This document shows positions 7,799 through 13,849 of a DNA stretch of 22,545 bases, one piece after another (positions within the stretch are counted from its first letter, which is position 1; every line of letters begins with the position of its first letter). Source of the stretch: Methanothrix harundinacea (lineage in GTDB: Archaea > Halobacteriota > Methanosarcinia > Methanotrichales > Methanotrichaceae); assembly GCA_002502785.1 (NCBI GenBank), contig DAQG01000029.1:1-22545 (forward strand), read 5' to 3'. Made by a program: the position numbers and the translations under genes. The notes beneath the pieces are model-generated. The model was given only the letters and a program-made list of their open reading frames with translations, ran no database searches and was not told the DNA's origin.

Positions 7799-7813
7799 GT
7801 GAGGTGGTGCAAG

Positions 7814-8242
7814 ATGTGCAAGAGAGTTGAGAGGAGGATGAAGAGCTGCCTTTTGGGCGTCGTCTTGGCGGCCCTCTTGGCGAGCCTCTTCATCGGAGTC
7901 GTCTCTGCCGACCCTGGCGACCTGGAGGAGAGGATCGCCGAGGCGCAAGAAAAGCTCGCCGAGGCGCAAGAAAAGCTCGCCGAGGCCGACAAGCTGAGGC
8001 AAGAGGCGGATAAGCTGGACGATCAGGCTGAGAAGCTCTACGAGAAGGTAGAGAAGTTCAACGAGCAGGCAGACGAGTTAGAGGCGGAGGGAAAGCTGGA
8101 TCAGGCAGAGGATAAAAGGGAGATGGCAGCCAGGTTCGACGAGAGAGCTTTGGAAAAGCAGACCGAAGCTGCGCTGAAACGTGATGACGCCGAGATGAAA
8201 TACTACGAGGCGAAGATGCTCGCCGAAGAGGCATTCGAATGA
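7814..8242 (+). CDS. Small secreted coiled-coil protein
   Basis: A 142-residue protein with a basic N-terminus, a hydrophobic core LLGVVLAALLASLFIGVV and a likely signal peptidase site after VSA (about residue 35). The mature part is almost entirely charged heptad-type helix rich in Ala, Glu, Lys and Asp, with no cysteine and no membrane segment, so it is expected outside the cytoplasmic membrane as a coiled coil. A 21-bp unit encoding AEAQEKL is present as two identical tandem copies at 7937-7978, a recent-looking duplication. I choose the ATG at 7814 because GAGGTGG lies 6 nt upstream; a GTG at 7799 would overlap that site. The gene stands alone between the divergent fwd operon and leuD. 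Function not recognised. Confidence 0.7.
   Translation: MCKRVERRMKSCLLGVVLAALLASLFIGVVSADPGDLEERIAEAQEKLAEAQEKLAEADKLRQEADKLDDQAEKLYEKVEKFNEQADELEAEGKLDQAEDKREMAARFDERALEKQTEAALKRDDAEMKYYEAKMLAEEAFE
7937..7978 (+). repeat. Two identical 21-bp tandem copies inside a coding region
   Basis: Positions 7937-7957 and 7958-7978 are identical and in frame, adding seven residues (AEAQEKL) to the coiled coil. Exact identity suggests a recent slippage or duplication. Confidence 0.85.
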
Positions 8243-8264
8243 CGAAGTAGAGAACCGCGCTCCT

Positions 8265-8368
8265 CAAGCGTGGGTCCTATCTTCTCGGAGCGACCGGACT
8301 TTTTGGATGGGTCCGGTTTCGCTCCAACGACCCATCCATCCTGAGAGCCGGGGCCGATCCCGCGCTTG
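8265..8368 (+). other. Overlapping inverted repeats, possible structured RNA or terminator
   Basis: Hairpin A: GGAGCG-ACCGGAC at 8287-8299 pairs with GTCCGGT-TT-CGCTCC at 8311-8325, a 13-bp stem with a 2-nt bulge. Hairpin B: GGATGGGTC at 8305-8313 pairs perfectly with GACCCATCC at 8329-8337. A and B share bases 8305-8325, so they exclude each other. An imperfect outer pair, CAAGCGTGGGTC at 8265-8276 with the reverse match at 8356-8368, encloses both. The set starts 23 nt after a stop codon and ends before the leuD TATA-like element, so it most likely lies in the 3' end of the upstream transcript. Confidence 0.5.
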
Positions 8369-8432
8369 ATTCTGCAAGGCCGATCCAGAACCTGGACGAA
8401 AAAGGCGATCCAGCAGGCCTCTGAACGGTCAC

Positions 8433-8442
8433 CTTAATATAC
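8433..8442 (+). promoter_or_regulatory. TATA-like promoter for leuDB
   Basis: CTTAATATAC lies about 50 nt before the leuD TTG. Transcription would start near 8463, leaving a leader of about 25 nt that contains GGGGGATGG (8476-8484) as ribosome binding site. Confidence 0.5.
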
Positions 8443-8487
8443 TACGTTGGTATTGCTAAGTAGTCCACTATCGCAGGGGGATGGTTT

Positions 8488-8976
8488 TTGGCAGGCAGAG
8501 CTTGGAAGTTTAAAGATGATATCGACACCGACGCGGTCATACCCGGACGCTACCTGGTGATCAACGACCCCGAGGGGCTCGCAAAACACGTCTTTGAGGG
8601 CGTGCGACCCGAGTTCGCTGGAGAAGTCGAGACCGGAGACTTCGTGGTGGCAGGAACGAACTTCGGCTGCGGGTCCTCGCGAGAACACGCGCCCCTGGGG
8701 CTGAAGGGCGCGGGGGTGAAGGCCGTCGTTGCCAAGTCCTTCGCTCGGATATTCTTCCGAAACGCGATCAACATCGGCCTGCCACTCTTCGTCTGCGCAG
8801 ATGTGGACCGGATCAGCGATGGAGACTCCCTGGAGATCGATGCCGATGAGGGGATCATATACAACAGGTCCCGCGGCGAGTCTTATCGGACTACGCCTTT
8901 GCCGCCCTTCCTCCAGGAGATCGTGGAGACGGGGGGCCTTGTCGAGTACACTAGAAGGATGGTGAAGTCTGCTTGA
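8488..8976 (+). CDS. leuD: 3-isopropylmalate dehydratase small subunit
   Basis: A 162-residue aconitase-superfamily small (swivel) subunit, which with LeuC isomerises 2- to 3-isopropylmalate. Visible motifs are GRAWKFKDDIDTDAVIPGRYL at the N-terminus, GTNFGCGSSREHAP near 54-67, and AKSFARIFFRNAINIGLP. The substrate-specificity loop reads YLVIND; methanogen homoaconitase small subunits carry an Arg in this loop (YLRT), so isopropylmalate is favoured. The start is a TTG at 8488 with GGGGGAT upstream; the ATG at 8481 is out of frame. The gene overlaps leuB by 4 nt. The large subunit leuC is not in the window. Confidence 0.88.
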   Translation: MAGRAWKFKDDIDTDAVIPGRYLVINDPEGLAKHVFEGVRPEFAGEVETGDFVVAGTNFGCGSSREHAPLGLKGAGVKAVVAKSFARIFFRNAINIGLPLFVCADVDRISDGDSLEIDADEGIIYNRSRGESYRTTPLPPFLQEIVETGGLVEYTRRMVKSA

Positions 8977-10100
8977 AGTACAAAGTTCCCGTTATTCCTG
9001 GCGACGGAATAGGACCTGAGATCGTGGCCGAAGGCATGAAAGTCGCAGAGGCCGCGGCTGAAAAGCACGGTTTTAATCTCGAATGGACAACGTACTCCCT
9101 CGGAGCAGACCACTACCTCAAGACCGGAGAGCTGGTCAGCGAGGAGACCCTGAAAGACCTCTCCCGGTACAAGGCGATCTACCTCGGTTCCATAGGCGAC
9201 CCGAGGGTGGAGCCAGGTGTCCTTGAGAAGGGCGTCCTTCTCGCCATGCGGTTCTACTTCGACCAGTACGTTAACCTGAGGCCCGTAAAGCTCCTCGAGG
9301 GTGTATGGACCCCTCTTAAAGATAAGGGCCCAAAGGATATCGACTTCACCGTGGTCCGGGAGAACACCGAGGACTTCTACATAGGAATCGGCAGCAGAGC
9401 AACATCCGGGAAGAGCCGCGACGAGTTCGAGGTGATACGGACCCTCTACAACGTCAAGTTCGGTCTGGACGTCGAGTCTGACAGCGACGAGATCGCTTAT
9501 CAGATAGGAATGATCTCAAAGGAGGGAACCCAAAGGGTCATCAAATACGCCTTCGACCTCGCGATGCAGAGGGGAAAGCACCTTTCAAGCGTCGACAAAG
9601 CGAATGTCCTATCCGACATCTATGGATTTTGGAGAGAGGAGTTCGAGAGCCTCGCAGCCCAATACCCAGAGGTTGAGACCGACTTCAACTTCGTCGACGC
9701 GATAACGATGTGGTTTGTTAAAAACCCGGAGTGGTTTGACGTAGTCGTCGCTCCCAACATGTTCGGCGACATCATAACGGACCTTGGCGCCATGATCCAG
9801 GGTGGCCTCGGCCTTGCGCCCGGAGCCAACATAAACCCAGAGGGTACCAGCATGTTCGAGCCGATCCACGGAAGCGCGCCCAAGTACAAGGGGATGAACA
9901 AGGTCAACCCCATAGCCACCATATGGGCCGGGGCCATGCTCCTGGAACATCTCGGAGAGCGCGCGGCCGCCGAGGACGTGGTCAGGGCCATCGAGACGAA
10001 CATAAAAAGGGGAAAGGTCAGAACATACGACATGGGCGGCAGCTCGACGACCTCAGAGGTAGGCGACGACATCGCGGCCATCGTCCTCGAGAAGATCTGA
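8973..10100 (+). CDS. leuB: 3-isopropylmalate dehydrogenase
   Basis: A 375-residue member of the isocitrate/isopropylmalate dehydrogenase family; it oxidatively decarboxylates 3-isopropylmalate with NAD in leucine biosynthesis. Visible motifs are VIPGDGIGPEIVAEG at the N-terminus, YVNLRPVKLL, VVRENTEDFYIGIG, VDKANVL, the metal-binding NMFGDIITDL near 265-275, and the cofactor loop FEPIHGSAPKYKG. The TTG start at 8973 overlaps the leuD stop (TTGA), a coupled arrangement. Some features (YVNLRPVKLLEGVWTPL) are shared with the tartrate dehydrogenase-like branch, and homoisocitrate or tartrate activity cannot be excluded from sequence alone. Pairing with leuD supports the leucine role. Confidence 0.85.
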   Translation: MKYKVPVIPGDGIGPEIVAEGMKVAEAAAEKHGFNLEWTTYSLGADHYLKTGELVSEETLKDLSRYKAIYLGSIGDPRVEPGVLEKGVLLAMRFYFDQYVNLRPVKLLEGVWTPLKDKGPKDIDFTVVRENTEDFYIGIGSRATSGKSRDEFEVIRTLYNVKFGLDVESDSDEIAYQIGMISKEGTQRVIKYAFDLAMQRGKHLSSVDKANVLSDIYGFWREEFESLAAQYPEVETDFNFVDAITMWFVKNPEWFDVVVAPNMFGDIITDLGAMIQGGLGLAPGANINPEGTSMFEPIHGSAPKYKGMNKVNPIATIWAGAMLLEHLGERAAAEDVVRAIETNIKRGKVRTYDMGGSSTTSEVGDDIAAIVLEKI

Positions 10101-10110
10101 TCGGAAGGCG

Positions 10111-10124
10111 AAAAGGTTTTATGT
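10111..10124 (+). promoter_or_regulatory. BRE/TATA-like promoter before tRNA-Lys
   Basis: AAAAGGTTTTATGT provides a purine-rich BRE-like stretch and a TTTTATG core. Transcription would start near 10145, about 25 nt before the tRNA 5' end. It is also the nearest good promoter upstream of the RNA polymerase operon. Confidence 0.4.
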
Positions 10125-10170
10125 CGGATGACCATCTCCTAGACAGTGGTATGGGCTGATCTGCTCATGG

Positions 10171-10262
10171 GGGCTCGTAGCTCAGTTAGGCAGAGCGTCT
10201 GGCTTTTAAGTTTTTTGAACGAAGATACCAGGTGGTCGAGGGTTCAAATCCCTTCGAGCCCG
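10171..10262 (+). tRNA. tRNA-Lys (anticodon UUU) with an 18-nt intron
   Basis: All arms pair: acceptor GGGCTCG with CGAGCCC, D-stem GCTC with GAGC, anticodon stem TCTGG with CCAGG, and T-stem GAGGG with CCCTT around TTCAAAT. The anticodon TTT is at 10205-10207. An intron, AGTTTTTTGAACGAAGAT (10209-10226), interrupts after position 37. It forms a bulge-helix-bulge: loop bases CTTT pair with GAAG near the intron 3' end, with 3-nt bulges on both sides and a small GTT/AAC inner stem. This is the substrate of archaeal tRNA-splicing endonuclease. The discriminator is G, and CCA is not encoded. Confidence 0.93.
10209..10226 (+). other. tRNA-Lys intron (bulge-helix-bulge)
   Basis: The 18-nt insertion lies between tRNA positions 37 and 38, the commonest archaeal site. 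Cleavage between the second and third base of each 3-nt bulge joins A10208 to A10227 and restores a normal anticodon loop, CTTTTAA. Confidence 0.85.
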
Positions 10263-10291
10263 CTTATCGCTTATTTCTGGGAAGTGGCCGT

Positions 10292-10528
10292 ATGAAAAAA
10301 TTTGCGCTGCAGGATCATGACCTGGTTCCGGCCCACATCCTCCTCTCTCCTGAAGAGTCGGAGGAGATGCTGAAGAGTTATGGCGTGGATTCTGCCCAGT
10401 TGCCAAAGATCCACGTCACCGATCCGGTGGTGAAGGAGATCGGGGGAAAGGTGGGCGACGTGGTCAAGATAATCAGGAAGAGTTACACATCAGGAGAGTC
10501 GGTCTTTTACAGACTGGTAATTGACTAA
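10292..10528 (+). CDS. rpoH: DNA-directed RNA polymerase subunit H (Rpb5-like)
   Basis: A 78-residue RpoH, homologous to the C-terminal domain of eukaryotic Rpb5. DHDLVPAHILLSPEE at the start, LPKIHVTDPVVKEIGGKVGDVV in the middle and the YTSGESVFYRLV end are characteristic. It sits at the base of the polymerase jaw. The ATG at 10292 follows GGAAGTGG; the frame is open further upstream but runs into the tRNA, so this start is preferred. It begins the RNA polymerase operon, 29 nt after the tRNA-Lys 3' end and 15 nt before the likely rpoB2 start. Confidence 0.93.
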   Translation: MKKFALQDHDLVPAHILLSPEESEEMLKSYGVDSAQLPKIHVTDPVVKEIGGKVGDVVKIIRKSYTSGESVFYRLVID

Positions 10529-10543
10529 GAGGTGTTTTACGGT

Positions 10544-12034
10544 TTGCTTGACAGAAACGTTCTATACAAGGCCTATTTTACAAAGGACAAGCTGGTCCAT
10601 CATCACATAAACTCTTTCGACGATTTCATAGATCGGGGCCTTCAGAAGGTGATCGACGAGGTGGGGATCATCGAGACGAACATCGAGGATACCTACGTCA
10701 AGCTCGGCGCGATCAGAGTTGAGAAGCCCACGGTCACCGAAGCCGACGGCTCTGTGGAGCGGCTCTACCCGAACGATGCGAGGCTCCGAAACCTCACTTA
10801 TGCATCACCCCTTCGCCTGGAGATGACGATCGTCCAGGGCGAGGTTGAAAAGGAGCCGGTAGAGGCGATGATCGGGATGCTCCCCATCATGATAATGTCC
10901 AAGGTCTGCAACCTCTCAGGCTTATCTCGCGAGGAGATGATCGAGTACGGTGAGGACCCTCTAGACTCGGGCGGCTATTTTGTGGTGAACGGGTCCGAGA
11001 GGGTGATCATGACCCTAGAAGACCTATCCCCCAACAAGATCTTGGTGGAGTATAACCAGAGGTACGACGCCTTCATCGAGGTGGCCAAGGTCTTCTCTCA
11101 GAGGCAGGGCTACAGATCGCTCGTGATCGTCGAGCGTGGCAAAAGGTCGATTTTGGAGGTATCCTTCCCCTCCGTCAGCGGAAGGCTCAACTTCGTCACC
11201 CTCGCAAGAGCCCTCGGCCTTGAGACCGATATGGACATCGTCCAGGCCGTCTCCGACAACCCGGAGATCATAAAGTTCATGCTCGAAAACCTGGAGGAGG
11301 CGGAGGTAGCCACCAAAGAGGAGGCCATGGAGAAGATCGGCGGCCGGGTGGCCGCAGGCCAGGCGAAAGAGTACCAGAAGAAGAGGGCGGCCTACGTCCT
11401 GGACAGGTATCTTCTCCCCCACATCGGCGTGGACGAGGGCGACCGGTACGCAAAGGGTCTCTTTTTGGCGAGGATGGCCGAGGCCTGCTTTGAGCTGGCT
11501 CTGGGAAAGAGGGGCGAGGATGACAAGGACCACTACGCTAACAAGAGGCTCAAGCTGAGCGGTGACCTGATGGAGGACCTTTTCAGGGTCGCCTTCAGCA
11601 GGCTTACGAGGGACATCAAGTACCAACTCGAGCGTGCCAGCATGAGAAACCGCGAGCTGAACGTCATCACCACAGTTCGGGCTGACGTCCTCACCGAGAG
11701 GATGATCCATCCTCTCGCCACAGGAAACTGGGTCGGCGGCAGGACCGGCGTCTCCCAGCTCCTCGACAGGACCGATTACATGGCGACCCTCAGCCATCTG
11801 CGAAGGGTGATATCTCCTCTGTCGAGGTCCCAACCCCACTTCGAGGCGAGAGACCTTCACCCCACTCAGTGGGGCAGGATATGTCCCAGCGAGACGCCAG
11901 AAGGTCCCAACTGTGGCCTCGTGAAGAACTTCGCCCAGGGCGTGGAGCTCTCCACGGGAGTCGAGGATTACGAGGACGTAAAGAAGATGCTTTTGGACCT
12001 GGAAGTCGTTCCTGTAGGTGGTCGCGTTGAGTAG
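10544..12034 (+). CDS. rpoB2: DNA-directed RNA polymerase subunit B'' (N-terminal half of B)
   Basis: Carries the N-terminal half of the second-largest subunit (protrusion, lobe and start of fork). Visible landmarks are LVHHHINSFDDFI, PLRLEMTIVQGEV, the conserved NGSERVI, and near the C-terminus WVGGRTGVSQLLDRTDYMATLSHLRRV followed by PTQWGRICPSETPEGPNCGLVKN, where B'' proteins end. Length (about 496 residues) is normal for the split form seen in methanogens and halophiles. I choose the TTG at 10544, with GAGGTG 9 nt upstream at 10529-10534; a GTG at 10532 lies within that site. The 3' end overlaps rpoB1 by 8 nt, which couples the two halves. Confidence 0.95.
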   Translation: MLDRNVLYKAYFTKDKLVHHHINSFDDFIDRGLQKVIDEVGIIETNIEDTYVKLGAIRVEKPTVTEADGSVERLYPNDARLRNLTYASPLRLEMTIVQGEVEKEPVEAMIGMLPIMIMSKVCNLSGLSREEMIEYGEDPLDSGGYFVVNGSERVIMTLEDLSPNKILVEYNQRYDAFIEVAKVFSQRQGYRSLVIVERGKRSILEVSFPSVSGRLNFVTLARALGLETDMDIVQAVSDNPEIIKFMLENLEEAEVATKEEAMEKIGGRVAAGQAKEYQKKRAAYVLDRYLLPHIGVDEGDRYAKGLFLARMAEACFELALGKRGEDDKDHYANKRLKLSGDLMEDLFRVAFSRLTRDIKYQLERASMRNRELNVITTVRADVLTERMIHPLATGNWVGGRTGVSQLLDRTDYMATLSHLRRVISPLSRSQPHFEARDLHPTQWGRICPSETPEGPNCGLVKNFAQGVELSTGVEDYEDVKKMLLDLEVVPVGGRVE

Positions 12035-13841
12035 TGCCAGGGTATTTGTCAACGGGGAGTTTGTTGGGACCCATTCCGACCCCTACAAGCTCGTCAAGGA
12101 GATGAGAAAGCTCAGAAGGGGCGGCCAGATAAGCAACCAGATCAACGTATCCTACTTCGCTAGGACGAACGAGATTCTGATCAACACCGACTCCGGCAGA
12201 GCGAGACGCCCCCTCATCGTCGTGGAGGATGGAGTACCTCTCGTCACCGAAGAGCATATAGAAAAGCTCCGGCTCGGCGAGATGGGCTTTTCAGACCTAG
12301 TGGCCGAGGGGCTCGTCGAGTATCTCGACGCCGAGGAGGAGGAGAACGCTCTTGTGGCCATTTGGGCGGAGGATATAACCCCGGAGCACACCCACATCGA
12401 GGTCGACCCCTCCCTGATCCTCGGGATATGTACGGGCCTCGTCCCCTACCCCGAGCACAACGCCAGCCCCAGAAACACCATGGGCGCGGGCATGATCAAG
12501 CAGTGCCTTGGTACCCCCATGGCCAACACCAAGCTTCGGCCCGACACGAGAGGCCATTACCTCCACTATCCTCAGAGATCTTTATGCAGGAGCAGGACCG
12601 CTGACGCCCTCGGGTTCGACGAGAGGCCCGCAGGCCAGAACTTCGTGGTGGCGGTCCTCGTATACGAGGGGTACAACATCGAGGACGCCCTCATCCTCAA
12701 CAAGGGGGCCATCGAGCGGGGCCTTGGCAGAAGCCACTTCTTCAGGGTCTCGGAGGCCGAGGAGCGAAAGTACCCCGGTGGCCAGGAGGACAAGTTCGAG
12801 ATACCCGACATGGAGGTGAGGGGTGCGAGGGGGACCGAAGCCTACTCACAGCTCGACGACGACGGCCTCGTCAACCCCAACGCCGTGGTGGCTCCAAACG
12901 ACGTTCTGATCGGGAAGACCTCGCCGCCGAGGTTTTTGGAGGAGCCGACGGAGTTTGGGATCACGCCTCAGCAGAGGCGCGAGACCTCCGTGACCATGAG
13001 GTCGAACGAGAAGGGTGTGGTGGACACGGTGATCCTCACCGAATCTTCCAACGGAAACCGGCTCGCCAAGGTCAAGACGAGGGACCAGAGGATTCCAGAG
13101 CTCGGGGACAAGTTCGCGTCGCGACACGGCCAGAAGGGTGTCGTCGGCCTGATCGTTCCGCCCGCTGACATGCCTTTCACCGAGACGGGCCAGGTTCCCG
13201 ACCTGATAGTCAACCCTCACGCCATTCCCTCCAGGATGACAGTAGGTCACGTCCTGGAGATGATCGGAGGCAAGATGGGATCTCTCGAGGGGAGGTTCGC
13301 CGATGCCACCGCTTTTTTGGGCGAAGAGGAGGCGGACATGAGGGCTGCCCTCACCAAGTTCGGGTTCTCCCACACTGGAAGAGAGGTGATGTACAACGGC
13401 ATCAACGGCGAGCAGATCATGGCCGACGTCTTCATTGGGGCGATTCTCTACCAGAAGCTCTACCACATGGTGGCAGGAAAGATGCACGCAAGGTCGAGGG
13501 GTCCCGTCCAGGTCCTCACCAGGCAGCCCACCGAGGGTCGTGCCAGGGAAGGAGGTCTTCGGTTTGGCGAGATGGAGCGCGACGTCCTGATAGCCCACGG
13601 CGCGGCTTTGGCCCTAAAAGAGAGGTTGGTCGACGAGTCTGACAAGGTGACGGAGCTTGTATGCAGCCGCTGTGGCATGATAGCAATCCACGACAAGCGC
13701 AGGAACGTCGACTACTGCTCGGTCTGCGGCTCGGACACCGAGATATACCCCGTAGAGATGAGCTACGCCTTCAAGCTCTTGCTGGACGAGATTAAGTCCC
13801 TCGGCGTCGCCCCCAGGCTGGTTTTGGAGGACGCAGTTTAG
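12027..13841 (+). CDS. rpoB1: DNA-directed RNA polymerase subunit B' (C-terminal half of B)
   Basis: About 604 residues forming the C-terminal half of subunit B (hybrid-binding, wall and clamp). Landmarks are NTMGAGMIKQ, GFDERPAGQNFVVAV, YEGYNIEDALILNK, GDKFASRHGQKGV with its catalytic-centre basic residues, and ARSRGPVQVLTRQPTEGRAR. A C-terminal zinc site is formed by CSRCG and CSVCG. The TTG at 12027 has GGTGG 5 nt upstream and begins within the end of rpoB2; an in-frame GTG at 12018 is less likely. No frameshift or intein is seen. The gene ends 8 nt before rpoA1. Confidence 0.95.
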   Translation: MSSARVFVNGEFVGTHSDPYKLVKEMRKLRRGGQISNQINVSYFARTNEILINTDSGRARRPLIVVEDGVPLVTEEHIEKLRLGEMGFSDLVAEGLVEYLDAEEEENALVAIWAEDITPEHTHIEVDPSLILGICTGLVPYPEHNASPRNTMGAGMIKQCLGTPMANTKLRPDTRGHYLHYPQRSLCRSRTADALGFDERPAGQNFVVAVLVYEGYNIEDALILNKGAIERGLGRSHFFRVSEAEERKYPGGQEDKFEIPDMEVRGARGTEAYSQLDDDGLVNPNAVVAPNDVLIGKTSPPRFLEEPTEFGITPQQRRETSVTMRSNEKGVVDTVILTESSNGNRLAKVKTRDQRIPELGDKFASRHGQKGVVGLIVPPADMPFTETGQVPDLIVNPHAIPSRMTVGHVLEMIGGKMGSLEGRFADATAFLGEEEADMRAALTKFGFSHTGREVMYNGINGEQIMADVFIGAILYQKLYHMVAGKMHARSRGPVQVLTRQPTEGRAREGGLRFGEMERDVLIAHGAALALKERLVDESDKVTELVCSRCGMIAIHDKRRNVDYCSVCGSDTEIYPVEMSYAFKLLLDEIKSLGVAPRLVLEDAV

Positions 13842-13849
13842 GTGTAAAC

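Noticed and set aside
8376..8425. Near-direct repeat AAGGCCGATCCAG / AAGGCGATCCAG as a CRISPR or att site
   Set aside because: Only two short imperfect copies, no regular spacers, and no integrase or cas gene nearby.
11024..12052. Long minus-strand open frames opposite the polymerase genes and other GC-rich genes
   Set aside because: They are antisense shadows of well-supported coding regions, with biased composition and no motifs.
12540..12610. Possible compensated frameshift in rpoB1 at PQRSLCRSRTADA
   Set aside because: The expected motif is of the type PQ-(K/R)-SL-x-R-(T/S)-RT; the differences are ordinary substitutions and the frame matches the family on both sides.
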